Shown: positions 23,006-33,719 of the stretch, in pieces | How positions within the stretch are numbered: the first letter of the stretch is position 1 | Layout: every line of letters begins with the position of its first letter | Assembly (NCBI GenBank): GCA_963995525.1 | Contig: OZ023214.1 | Coordinates: 46,681,989-46,745,988, forward strand | Origin: Escarpia spicata | Taxonomy: Eukaryota > Annelida > Polychaeta > Sabellida > Siboglinidae | Reading direction: 5' to 3' | Length of the DNA: 64,000 nucleotides | Made by a program: the position numbers and the translations under genes | The notes under the pieces: generated by a model | What the model was told of the DNA's origin: nothing | Seen by the model: only the letters and a program-made list of their open reading frames with translations | Databases searched by the model: none

Positions 23006-23632
23006 ATCGCTCTTGCTCCGCGCCAGCATACACGCTGGATAACGCATATACTACTTCTATATTAACTGGAATGGTGCTGTTGTGACACTTATTTGCATTA
23101 CTCCTGGTCAAGCTAATATATTGTGTACCTCTATATTGGCGAATATATGGTTTCCTGGCGAAAACCATACCCCGACAAACTGCAAGGTAAATCGCGAATA
23201 CCTATTTTGGAACAACAACAAAAACAGTAAGAAACAATGTTAAGTCTGTGTGCACTTTAATTAATTTATTGTTCTTATATCATCCACAAACACAACTCCT
23301 GGTCATTTAGAGCTGTTCTTATTTGTCCATGGGATGTAAGTAAGTAAGTAAGTAAATTTATTTCCTCATCCAGATAATATACAACACAATTCAAGAGCAA
23401 TGTAACACAGATGAGGTGGCTACCAGAGAAGTATAACTTATCGAGCTGGTAGCCAATGAAATCAAACTCATATAGGTTACTCCCACATACATAATATTAC
23501 GTATATAAATGTTGCATTCAATTGCAATAGCTTCAGGTTTACGACTTTTGTAAATTAAAGCTAGAGATGTTGTACCAATATAAGAACAAATTCACAAGCG
23601 AATTTCTTACAATATGTAATTAGATTTAAACT

Positions 23633-26600
23633 TTAGTTAATGCCAATTATAAAGCTCCTGGCTTTATGCTTAAACATATTTAGCGTTTTCGAATGTTTAA
23701 TGTCTATAGGTAGTTTATTCCAAAGACGAGCCCCTATTACTTTCAAGGAGTTCTCTCCAGTTCTATAATTATATAAATTGTTCTCCTGTCTGGAACTTCT
23801 GATTATGAAGTCACTATTGCATTGGTAAAATTGGTGGAATAGACTAGGAAGTTGATTCGTACGCTGTTTATACACAAATATTAGAACATTTAGTTTAAAT
23901 AGTTCCTGAACTTTAAGTATATTAAGTTCCCTATGCAATGCTGTGGCACTGTCACGGCGGTGACGTTTTGCTAATGTTTTAAGTAATACATTTAGTAAAA
24001 CTTGTATTTTAGATAAGTTAGTTTTACAAGCCGATCCATATAATTCAATCCCATAATTAATATGGGGAAATACATAGGCATAATATAATTGCCTGACCAT
24101 ATCGGCATTTATGAACGAGGCCATGGGATAAAATAAACCTGATAACTTAGACACCTTTGAACAAAGTTCCTTAATATGTTCCGACCATGACAGCTTACAG
24201 TCTAGATATATACCCAGATATTTGGCAGAGTTAACCCGTTCAATGCGTTGGCCCTGAAACAATAATGGCACGACTTCACGTTCCATATGTCTACTGAAGA
24301 TTGTATAACATGTCTTACTCAAGTTTAGAGTTAGTTGATTGTACCGGAACCAGACACTAAGCGATTCTAACTTCTCCATAGCCGTATACACAGTATCATT
24401 GGCATCCATTCCAGTAATGAACAAGCTAGTATCGTCAGCAAACAATCGCAAAGATACGTGATCCATAGCACTCGTTATATCATTAATATATAATAGAAAT
24501 AACACTGGCCCTAAGATGGACCCCTGCGGAACGCCAGCTTGAACATGAGCATATTCTGAAACTGTGCCATTAATGCTAACACATTGCTGTCTATCTCTTA
24601 AATAATGTCTAAACCATTTACATACATGACCTCTTATTCCACAATGATCCAGCTTATACAACAATATATCGTGATTAATGGTGTCAAAAGCCTTACTTAG
24701 GTCAAGGTATACGCCAACAACTAATTCGCCATTTTCAAGAGAATTTCTAATGTTTTCTATAATTTCAATAATCGCTAACGTAGTCGAATGATCTTTACGA
24801 AATCCAAATTGACATTTGGACAAAACGTCATTTTTATCCATAAAGTCTAATAACCTCTTCAACATTAACTTTTCTAGGATTTTATTGAATACACTCATCA
24901 GACTAATTGGTCGATAGTTGGATGGTTCACACCTTGATCCTTTCTTAAATATAGGTATTACTTTTGACACCTTTAATGCTCGTGGTACCGTGGCTTCGGA
25001 AAACGACAAATTACAAATGTATGTCAGAGGTTTACAAATGAAATTGCATGACAATTTGATAATTTTTGAAGGGAAATTATCAATACCTGATACATTAGAA
25101 TTAGCTAGCTTGTTAATTTCATTGATCACTTCTTGTTGACAAACTGGTGACAGGAACATGGTATTGTGTATCGGGTCGGATAGAAATTGTCTATATTCGT
25201 TTCCCTGAGTATATGTCTTTGATAATTCTTTACCTACAGTAGCGAAATATTGGTTCAATGCATTAGCAATACTTTCGTTGTCGTTAAATTCTGTATGATT
25301 GATGACCAGCTTTTTAATGTTGTGCATGTTCCTTTTGTCTTTATTCACAAGTTCCGCATATATCTTCCATAATTCCTTGGTTGATTGTTTTGCTTGTGAG
25401 AGTAAGCTACTGTAATATGATTTCTCCGCCTGCCGTATGATAGTTGTAAGTTTATTCTTATACTGTCGGTATTCTGTTTTATTGTGTTCATTTGGTCTAT
25501 TGATATATTTCTTATACAACCTAGTCTTTGTTAAAACACTATTTCTAATACCTTTAGTCATCCACTTTTTGTCCTTGAAGCGTTTAATTGACAGTCTGGT
25601 AAGTGGGAAACATTTTTGGAAAATGGTGTCGTATTTGGTTACAAACATATCATAACATACATCCGTGTCCTTACATGTCATAATATTGTCCCAGTTTATA
25701 TTCTCCAGTTCCCGATTGAAATTTGAAATATTATTTTCACTATATATTCTTAGTTTAGGTCTGTCATTGGTGTCATGAGATTTGGATACACCTTTTATAA
25801 TGATGAAGTTGGGTAAATGGTCTGATATATCTACAAACAGATTTCCTGAAATTATATCAGTTTTCATGAACTTTAAAGGTCGATATATATTCATATGATC
25901 AATGAGAGTTGCAGAGTGATCTGTTATTCTTGTAGGCAGTGTGATACATGGTAACATATTTTCCCTTATTAACGTGTCCATGTATATCTTAGTTTGACAC
26001 GAGTCCTGTTGTAAAAGATCAATATTAACATCACCACATATAATACAAATTTTACCTTCCTGCTTGATAATAGACAAGTTTGATCCAATAAGATCAGAAA
26101 TAACGTGTGTGTTATAGTTTGGATGTCTATACATATTGCCAATCACAAAACTGACTCCATCTTTAATTATTTCAAGCCACAAATTGTCCAACCTAGGATT
26201 ATGACATAACGTTAAGTCAAATCGTTCTTGGACGTACACGTCTTTCTTAATATAAACAGCAACTCCGCCTTTATTGTTATCTAGTGGTCCATGATAGTAG
26301 AAATTATATTCTTTGAATATATTCGCACATCTATCTTGGTTATTCATCCCTGCCTCAGTGATCGCAATTACATCAAATTTTATATTTATAGAGTCAATAT
26401 GTGCTTTAAGTAGTTTGTAGTTTTTGAAAGAGCTTTGTAAGTTGATATGGATAACAGTTATTAGTCCATCAGTTATGTGTATTGACTCGTTTAATTCGGT
26501 CAAATCATAATATTTGCAGTTTAGTGATTTTGTCACTTCTTCAGATAATCCTTTATCAAGGCAAGGCTGCAAATTATGTGTTTTTAAGAGTTCTGAAAAT

Positions 26601-26692
26601 TGTGTTCTTGGGAGTTGGTATTCCGTAGTTAATTGGAGATTGGTCAACGTGCAAAATGGTAACAAATTCGCTATTTCCTTATTTTCACCCAT
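23633..26692 (-). CDS. LINE ORF2: apurinic-like endonuclease plus reverse transcriptase (1019 aa)
   Basis: It nicks target DNA and primes reverse transcription of the element RNA. The N-terminal endonuclease shows the metal-binding Glu in ITEAG (E113), GGVAVYI, the GDVNID motif (D221, N223) and SDHLP (D291, H292). The reverse transcriptase begins about NYRPISL (N592) and continues with [38 protein letters not shown] and the catalytic FADD at 751-754 (24,431-24,442), then LNLSKT and KYLGIYLD. The C-terminal region to residue 1019 ends LWNKLPIDI...FIIG. Length, order and residues fit a complete CR1-clade ORF2 with no frameshift. The start is the first Met of the open frame; a slightly different start is possible. 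Confidence 0.95.
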   Translation of the reverse strand: MGENKEIANLLPFCTLTNLQLTTEYQLPRTQFSELLKTHNLQPCLDKGLSEEVTKSLNCKYYDLTELNESIHITDGLITVIHINLQSSFKNYKLLKAHIDSINIKFDVIAITEAGMNNQDRCANIFKEYNFYYHGPLDNNKGGVAVYIKKDVYVQERFDLTLCHNPRLDNLWLEIIKDGVSFVIGNMYRHPNYNTHVISDLIGSNLSIIKQEGKICIICGDVNIDLLQQDSCQTKIYMDTLIRENMLPCITLPTRITDHSATLIDHMNIYRPLKFMKTDIISGNLFVDISDHLPNFIIIKGVSKSHDTNDRPKLRIYSENNISNFNRELENINWDNIMTCKDTDVCYDMFVTKYDTIFQKCFPLTRLSIKRFKDKKWMTKGIRNSVLTKTRLYKKYINRPNEHNKTEYRQYKNKLTTIIRQAEKSYYSSLLSQAKQSTKELWKIYAELVNKDKRNMHNIKKLVINHTEFNDNESIANALNQYFATVGKELSKTYTQGNEYRQFLSDPIHNTMFLSPVCQQEVINEINKLANSNVSGIDNFPSKIIKLSCNFICKPLTYICNLSFSEATVPRALKVSKVIPIFKKGSRCEPSNYRPISLMSVFNKILEKLMLKRLLDFMDKNDVLSKCQFGFRKDHSTTLAIIEIIENIRNSLENGELVVGVYLDLSKAFDTINHDILLYKLDHCGIRGHVCKWFRHYLRDRQQCVSINGTVSEYAHVQAGVPQGSILGPVLFLLYINDITSAMDHVSLRLFADDTSLFITGMDANDTVYTAMEKLESLSVWFRYNQLTLNLSKTCYTIFSRHMEREVVPLLFQGQRIERVNSAKYLGIYLDCKLSWSEHIKELCSKVSKLSGLFYPMASFINADMVRQLYYAYVFPHINYGIELYGSACKTNLSKIQVLLNVLLKTLAKRHRRDSATALHRELNILKVQELFKLNVLIFVYKQRTNQLPSLFHQFYQCNSDFIIRSSRQENNLYNYRTGENSLKVIGARLWNKLPIDIKHSKTLNMFKHKARSFIIGIN

Positions 26693-26955
26693 TACTGTTG
26701 TTTTTTGTCATATTAGTTAAAATACATTCTCTCAGCTTTGCTAGAATATATACTAGTAACCCTGAATGCAATTCATGTAGTACAATCATGTAACCTTTCA
26801 TCGAAAACAATGTCTCAGTAGTTGGAGTAACGAATACACAAACAAAAAGTCAGATGACCACCACAGTTAGGGCATGTCGGCAGTCGAGGCGCTCAAGAGT
26901 AAATTGATTGTTATTATGTAGTGCGCCAGCACAGATGTCTGTCACCTATATGTGA

Positions 26956-27804
26956 CTAGTCGACAGGCACAACGACGCCGTCTATTATAAGCTTGCCTCT
27001 GCGGAACACCGCACGCTTCCCCTCCGCGAAGGCTCGTTGCATCTGCGCACGTGCGCGTTTCTTTGTTTCGTAGTCCGCCTTCGTCATGTCTTCTAGTACG
27101 TACACTCCCGCACCCGCTGTCGTTCTGTTTACGTAGGTCTTGGCGGTCAATAGAATCGCGTTTCTAAGTGGCCTCGTAACAATTGACGCGATGATGGGTC
27201 TGCCTGTAGAACTGTTGCTGGAGATAGGGCCGAGTCTGTGGCAGTGTTCAACACTCTCCATAGCTTGCTCAAGTGTGACGATGCCACCAAGATTGTGTTT
27301 GAGGAGTACATCCTTGGCTACGATTTTCTTGACGTCCTCACCTTTGGATTCCTCGACACCAAACACCCTAATACCCCACTCACGACTTCTTCTCTCCATT
27401 GCGTTAATTCTCTCCTCATAAATAGTCATCCTCGCCCTCGATTCCATTTCTCGTTTCGTTGTTTCTTTATGCAACTTCTGTAACTCGTCAATTTTGTCCC
27501 TGTTCTCTTTAATCGAGGCAGCATTGAATTCACAGGACGCTTCAATAGCGTTCACTCTTTCTGCAATTGCACCACATTGTTGGCGTATATCGCTCAATTG
27601 GGTTACCACGTCACTTTGGATCATTTTGTATAGTTCTTCTATTGTAACGCCGCCGCCATGTTGATCAGCGCACGCGGACACGTTTTCATCGCTCACCTGA
27701 TCATGACATTCACTTCTCTTCACTGGGCTTTTTCTTGGACGTTTAGTCGGCATAGTACTCTTCAACCTGGTATCCTCGAGTGATTGAACCCAGTATTTGC
27801 ACAA
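26956..27804 (-). CDS. LINE ORF1: coiled-coil RNA-binding protein (282 aa)
   Basis: Expected to bind the element RNA as a chaperone in the ribonucleoprotein. From the first Met (27,804), residues 18-30 are basic (MPTKRPRKSPVKR). Residues about 54-140 form a long heptad-rich helix. WGIRVFGVEES (143 onward) resembles the first strand of the RRM-like domain of L1/CR1 ORF1 proteins, followed by a C-terminal domain (PIIASIVTRPLRNAIL, then KRARAQMQRAFAEGKRAVFRR). The second Met (27,753) starts the basic tract and is an equally good start. No stop or frameshift. GC content is higher than in ORF2. Confidence 0.85.
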   Translation of the reverse strand: MCKYWVQSLEDTRLKSTMPTKRPRKSPVKRSECHDQVSDENVSACADQHGGGVTIEELYKMIQSDVVTQLSDIRQQCGAIAERVNAIEASCEFNAASIKENRDKIDELQKLHKETTKREMESRARMTIYEERINAMERRSREWGIRVFGVEESKGEDVKKIVAKDVLLKHNLGGIVTLEQAMESVEHCHRLGPISSNSSTGRPIIASIVTRPLRNAILLTAKTYVNRTTAGAGVYVLEDMTKADYETKKRARAQMQRAFAEGKRAVFRRGKLIIDGVVVPVD

Positions 27805-28332
27805 AGCTGTCGTTTATAACCGAGTAATTAAACAAAATTAGGAGCGCCACTTTACCCACACGTCCTTGGTCTAGTGTCGCCATCTATCAACCGTGATGCA
27901 CATGTTTGGTTTCCTAAACTATAACTTATTACACTTTTGACGCTGGCTGGTTGAGATTCTTGGCTAGATATCAAACATTATTCTCAACGAGAAGTGCCAA
28001 ATAGCATCAGATAACCATATATATTGCTACTTGCTGTCAGAGTAGCAACAAGGCAATTTTTGTGTGTTTAAAGGTTTGTACACCTTGATCGGCGTTCGTT
28101 TGACAAAACAGACTCACGTCACCTTACAAGGTGGTTTAGTGTATTACCCATAAACTCCTTTGCCTTAAGCGTCAACATGACCAGGAGTAATACCTCCGTG
28201 TGGCGCAATGATTGATTGTTTCAAGCAACCATGTTCAGTATGTACTAGTAGGATTTTAGGCAAAAAACAGTTGTCTATTTTCAAAAGTTATTAAAGGTCA
28301 ACAAAAAAGCTGCTTCAATTTTCTAATTTTTG

Positions 28333-28480
<148 letters not shown>

Positions 28481-28975
28481 GAGAGAGAGTGTGCTTGTGT
28501 ATACATGTATCTACATATATACGTTATAACGCATTTATAATGATTGCAAATTAATATTCTATGCCTACATGGAGCGCAACCCTAACATATTGCCCCCACT
28601 TATACCTTTTATTACAGTTTACAGCGACATTTACTATTGATCTTTGGATACGTAAATTATTACTTATACAACTTATATTTACCATTTGTAAGCTATACAG
28701 CCTAACTAAATCATGTTAATGTGTAACAAGTGGCCTATCCCTATTTATATAGAATTTAATCAGGCTATAGAACAGAGGTTTGGTTTACCAAATATTGTCA
28801 CTGGATGGTGCTGCCATCTGTGGTATGTATTGTCGCTGATGTATGTGCCGGCGCCCTCTGGCGATTAAGGCGTGTAATGTTTTAACTACCGTCGATTTAG
28901 AATTTGACTCATTTTATTTGTAGCGTTCACCAATAATTGTAAAGTTAAGTATACCAAATTTGGTATCGGTAGAAA

Positions 28976-29418
28976 TGATTTAATGATTTAACGTGACTGA
29001 TAATATGGTGATCGTGCAAACTACTTATGTTGTGGTTATAAGAAGATTATGTTCTGAACTTACAATAGTTGTTTACAGAAATGTAACTGTGAAAAACACT
29101 GGCGTCGTACTTAGCTTGTGAATTGAGTACGTGTTTTATTAAAATTATGGATTAATTCGTGAGAGTTGGAATGTACGATAATGGTAACCGGCTCGATACT
29201 GGGAATCCAGAGATATTAATTTTATAAATAATTCACGATTTTAATTTGTATCAAGTGTCGTGATTGGTGAGACTAACTTCTGGCCATCAAGCTATTTAAG
29301 GAGAGAACGGCCATTCGAGGCCAGACGAACATTGTAACAGTGCGAAAATGTTGCACAGAAACCTCTCGTCTCCATGAATTGGGCCGAGATGTGTATCCGC
29401 CCAACGCCTGATGTAAAT
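28976..29418 (+). repeat. direct repeat copy 1 (LTR-like)
   Basis: Matches 31,975-32,418 in the same orientation. Shared landmarks are TTTACAGAAATGTA, CCGGCTCGATAC, GTATCAAGTGTCGTGATTGG, AGCTATTTAAGGAGAGAAC (TATA-like, about 29,290) and CCAACGCCTGATGTAAAT at the end. The TATA-like element followed by a GC-richer stretch suits a promoter-bearing terminal repeat. Confidence 0.8.
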
Positions 29419-29690
29419 AAAAATAGTTCGGTACTTTTACAGTTTAGGCCCGCACCTAAAAAAACCATGATGACGGTCACCTACAGTCACCAAACTTCAC
29501 ATCACATATCTACAACACCTATTCTACCCATATACACTTGTCACACAATTAAATTTCCTGTCTTTTATAGATCAAAATGTTCAAGAAATTCACTCGTTTT
29601 TGCGTGTATACATTAGTTCCAACGGATACTCCGATAGGTGGCGTCACTTTATGGTTACCTCCAGACTTGGGGATAGATCACAATTTATAT
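29419..29690 (+). repeat. inverted repeat, left member
   Basis: Pairs with 31,700-31,960 in reverse complement. Shared landmarks are TTTAGGCCCGCACCT, TTAAATTTCCTGTCTTTTAT and TTTTTGCGTGTATACATTAG. It abuts direct repeat copy 1. Confidence 0.8.
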
Positions 29691-31699
29691 TTCAATAGTT
29701 ATTGTAAAATAGTTAATAAAATACACGATATTTCAATAAATAAATTAATTAAATAAGGTTACGTTAAATTTAATGTTGACAGTTGATAGTATTTATTAGA
29801 TATTGGTTTAAGTAATTATTGCTGTATTTTAATATTGTCCACCAGAGGTAATTTATCATGCTATGATACGATATTATTTTGTTTTTACTAACAATTTATT
29901 TGTTGCAACATTCAATGATGCATATAATTTTATATGTTGTACTGTGCTACATTAAACATAATAAACAATAATTGTATAATTTAACATGGACAATAGTAGT
30001 GGTCAGATACAAGTTTGAGTGGCCATTTTATCACTTTGTTAAATTTTACCAGACGGCCATTATAACGAACGTATATATTCGGATGCCAGTAAGTGTAATC
30101 AATGCTCATTGGTTAATAATTTGTGTGAAATTAAAGTATTTTGCTTGATATTATCATTCTCTAAATCATTAATTTATTTATATTAAAGGATAATTTCTGA
30201 GAATGTCTTGTGCAAAGGTACACTGTAAAGGTATACTGTATAGGTATATTAATATTGTATAAAGAAATTGTTTAAAATAACAAATGAGCCGATACTGGTT
30301 GTTGGATATAAGAAACGGGTGAAATCAATAAGGATAATGCGGCGTGGCAATCCACACTCAGTGTTGAGCGTAGGCTGCCAAAAGACCCATAAGTTGGGAG
30401 ATGTGATGTGTGCATATGCTCCACCTTGCTAAGGTAAAAGAGTTTAACTTGTTGGAAACCAGTTACGTTTGAGGTTTAAAGGGAGTGCTGTATGACGTCT
30501 CAAGTGAGGTTTTTGGGAGCCTACAACTGCAGGTTGTTAAAATAATGCACCTCAAAAATCATTATGAAGTTTCATGAGGACAGAACTTCCACGCCATCAT
30601 AGAAATCTGTGAATATAATAACATATAAGGTGATGAAGGCGAAATGTTGAAACAAGCAAGAGTGTGGCAAGGCGAGATGTCAAATTCGGGATGGATCCTT
30701 TCCAGGACATCCATTCTCTTGGACATCTGAAGGGTTTATCCAGTTTGACCAGCTACACGAACATGGTGGACTGCAGCTATCGGAAGAAACAACAACATCA
30801 CACGGTTCTTTTCAGAGCCGACCAACATTTTGCAAAATATTTTGAGACATGACAGTTTATTCATTAGTATAAGTTCTCCAAATATTCACCAATTCATCTT
30901 TTAAAAGGGCACATTGTCACATAACACATCAATTATAAATTTACGAACAACTTAACATTATCATGTTTAATAAATAAATACAATAATCTGCCAAATAATA
31001 TTTCATACAAAGGTTTTTATGATCATCAATACTATGCCAATATTATAATAAAGTAGTTTGATATAGCTATTCTTAATCCACATAAAACAATCTATAATAT
31101 TGTTAACATGTAAAATATTAACAACAGGAATAATTTATAATAAATAAAACATTGCATGGTTTCACAATAAGTACAAAGAACATGTTTCCGAAAGGGAGCA
31201 TCCATGGCGTAATGCCCCCTAAATACGCCATTTTAAGATTATAACTGGAATGGATCAGAATTAAATCCCATAAAAAATGTATCAAAACCTTTATACAGTC
31301 TTTCATACCGTTGACATTATTGATGTTAAAAACTTTTAAAACTGTTGAACCATTCAGTAATTGCATGGCAAGCACACGTGTTAACTACATTTTTAATTCA
31401 CCTGTCACTGTGTATAATAAAGCTCACTTATTATTTTCAGGAAATAAAACAATATTTTGTTTGTAAAACAAGATGTTCGTAAAACACAAAACAAATTATT
31501 ACATGTATTGTATCAAAGCTTTGATGAATTGCCTCTGGCAAACAATATTTAAAATGCACCAGTATTTACACAAACCAATAGTCGTAATAAACCCCCCACT
31601 TACTGTCAACACTGAATTTAAGGTAATCTTAATTAATTAAATATCGCGTATAGTATTAACTTGTTTACAATTATTATTGAAATATGAATTATGATCTAA
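29691..31699. other. no gene recognised (centre of the 4-kb insertion)
   Basis: AT-rich. No transposon protein domain, RNA gene or clear repeat found on either strand. Confidence 0.45.
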
Positions 31700-31960
31700 T
31701 ATAAATTATGAGGGAACCATAAAGTGGCTCCACCTACCGGAGTATCCGGTGGAACTAATGTATACACGCAAAAACGAGTGAATTTGTTGTACATTTTGAT
31801 CAATAAAAGACAGGAAATTTAATTGTTTGACCACGGACAAGTGTATATGAGTAGAATAGGTTGCAGATATGTGATGTGACGTTTGGTGAGTGTCGGTGAT
31901 CGTTATCATGGCCTTTTTCGAGGTGCGGGCCTAAACTACAAAAGTACCAATACGTCTACG
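31700..31960 (-). repeat. inverted repeat, right member
   Basis: Reverse complement of 29,419-29,690, adjacent to direct repeat copy 2. Confidence 0.8.
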
Positions 31961-31974
31961 ATTTGAATAGTACT

Positions 31975-32418
31975 GATTTGATGTGAGTCGCTGCTGATCG
32001 TCCAAACTGCTTATGTTGTGTTTATAAGAAAATTATATTCTGAACTTACAATATTTGTTTACAGAAATGTAGCTGTGAAAAACATTCTGGTCGCACTTAG
32101 CTTATGAATAGAGTACGTGTTTTAATTAAATTATGGATTATTTCGTGAGAGTGGGAATGTACGATTAACATAATGGTATCCGGCTCGATACAGGGAATCC
32201 AGATATATTAATTTTACAAATAATTCACGACATTAATTTGTATCAAGTGTCGTGATTGGTTAGACTAACTTCCGACCATCAAGCTATTTAAGGAGAGAAC
32301 AGTCATTCGAGGCCAGACGAACATTGTAGCAGTGCGAAAGTGTTGCACAGAAACCTCTCGTCTCCAGGCATTGGACCGAAATGTGTATCCTCCCAACGCC
32401 TGATGTAAATATTTCTAC
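31975..32418 (+). repeat. direct repeat copy 2 (LTR-like)
   Basis: Direct copy of 28,976-29,418. Immediately downstream, 32,414-32,449 forms a stem-loop: a 14-bp arm (GTAAATATTTCTAC against GTAGAAGTATTTAC, one mismatch) with an 8-nt loop. Confidence 0.8.
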
Positions 32419-32734
32419 GATTTACTGTAGAAGTATTTACAGTGTACACCTTTTTTCAAGGATAGTGATCAGCTGTTTAATGGTATCCCATGTAAATCCG
32501 TATTTGGATGCGTACTTGTCGAGCTCAATGTATGGCGTTATAATGACATAGTAGAGAAACGGTTGGCCAAATATCGCTCAACCGAATATGTTTCTGTTAA
32601 ACGGGAACGCCAGCTGTCTTTTCGTACTACATATCTGGTGTTACGTTTTGCTTTTCGTTCACTCCGAATCTTAGTGCACCTGAACCTATAATTTGCCTTG
32701 TCAAATCGGGTACCGCCAATTTATTAATTTATTA

Positions 32735-33719
32735 ATACTTACACTCGATTTGTGACATACAAGACAATGTTCGTCACAATACATAAAGTACGTATTTTAA
32801 ATATATCTGAGTTACAATTAGTGTTCTGTTCGAAGTAGAATGAGTCATTTTGTATGTGGCTCGACCGATCGATTACGGTCATTTGCAAATAAAATGGAAT
32901 GATTAGAAAACAATTCTGACCATGCTGTTAGCTGCAAGTATACACTTTGTTAATAATGTAAAAGATGTATCAATATTCTTGCATGTTATATACATCACTT
33001 ATACAAATTGTGCAAAGATCATAAATTATACAGCCTAAATAAAGTTTGTATCCATTATATCAGAGTGAAAAAATTATCCGAGACGAAGTTATGTCAAGTT
33101 CAAGTTTTAATAAATACCAAACCAATATTTGTTTAACTTGGGTGGATTGTATTATCATGATGTAGAATGTATAACTATAGTGTATATTAACAAAGATCAA
33201 AACTACAATTCGAATTTATTTGAGGTCATTGTTTTTAGATGAGTCCTTCCAAAATAAAAAACGGTTGATATTGATTTTTTTGGAGTGAACATCGCCAAAT
33301 GCCTGTTATATTTTGTATTTGCTGCATATGTTTTCATCAGTACGATACTACATGTATGTTAACTTGTAAAGACACCGAACACGGAGATTCGACAACGTCG
33401 CACCTATCTGTGCCTCGCATTTACGCGACCGGTCGTTCCTCTCCACTGTTTTGCACCTGATCTGACAAAGTCAGCATCGTAAAGAAGTACCTGGACTCTT
33501 ATTGGAATAGAACAATTAATCTCTGTGTCGAATTATTTTTGTGTACGCGGTTGCGATAGGTGGTATCAATCGTTGTTCGTAAACCGTCTTCTAGCGACGG
33601 TTCAAAACTCTATCTTTGAGTCGGATATGCAGATCATCAAGAACGCAAATGGGAACAACGGTCATCTGTGCCAACTCTGAGCAGCGGTACGTGTCAGTCA
33701 CGTTTATTTCTACCACCTA
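32735..33719. repeat. dispersed repeat family F1 (right-arm copy)
   Basis: Inverted copy of 12,540-13,507. 33,140-33,560 is also repeated directly at 48,770-49,140. No protein recognised. Confidence 0.7.

Larger units (their letters stand above)
19544..23056. mobile_element. 3.5-kb terminal-inverted-repeat element carrying zinc finger-NADAR genes
   Basis: Ends are AAGTAGTATATGCG (19,544-19,557) and its reverse complement (23,043-23,056). Similarity between the two ends continues inward for several hundred bp: the ATGCTGGCGCGG/AAGAGCGA block, AGGTCA clusters, then about 80-bp subrepeats with GCCCACTGGCGAATAAATGGTGAAC-like cores. The left inverted region is longer (to about 21,100) than the right (to about 22,775). 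The centre holds two converging copies of a gene. No transposase was found, so it is non-autonomous or has lost it. Both ends are confirmed by the uninterrupted left-arm sequence near 14,555. A foldback-type DNA transposon is the best description. The superfamily is unknown. Confidence 0.75.
23336..27894 (-). mobile_element. full-length CR1-like LINE with both ORFs open
   Basis: Length 4,559 bp. Order on the minus strand: short 5' leader (27,894 to the ORF1 start), ORF1 (27,804 or 27,753 to 26,956), a 263-bp gap, ORF2 (26,692-23,633), a 297-bp 3' untranslated region and a (TTAC)5 tail at 23,336-23,356. Boundaries come from comparison with the uninterrupted left arm near 14,297. GAT(G) flanks it at 23,333-23,335 and 27,895-27,897 as a 3-4-bp target duplication, short as is common for CR1-type elements. 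Both ORFs are free of stops and all catalytic residues are present, so the insertion is young and may be mobile. Confidence 0.93.
28746..32735. mobile_element. 4-kb insertion with LTR-like direct repeats
   Basis: Absent from the left arm, where the flanks meet near 13,508. It contains two direct repeats of about 430 bp and, inside them, an inverted pair of about 260 bp. The 2-kb centre (29,691-31,699) shows no recognisable gag, pol or transposase. Flanking segments 28,770-28,975 and 32,440-32,735 are unrecognised. It could be a non-autonomous LTR element, a Penelope- or DIRS-like element with complex termini, or two related insertions side by side. Confidence 0.5.

Noticed and set aside
24918..25655. 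Plus-strand frames of about 70 codons
   Set aside because: Shadows on the strand opposite LINE ORF2.
27140..27483. Plus-strand frames of 81-93 codons
   Set aside because: Antisense shadows of LINE ORF1.
29350..29420. GAAAC, GTC and CTGATG order in the LTR-like repeats, as in a permuted hammerhead
   Set aside because: The core reads CTGATGT, not CTGATGA, and stems III and I cannot be formed.
30625..30660. Hammerhead-ribozyme-like GTGATGA...GAAA
   Set aside because: The invariant C of CUGANGA is replaced by G and there is no stem II of workable length.
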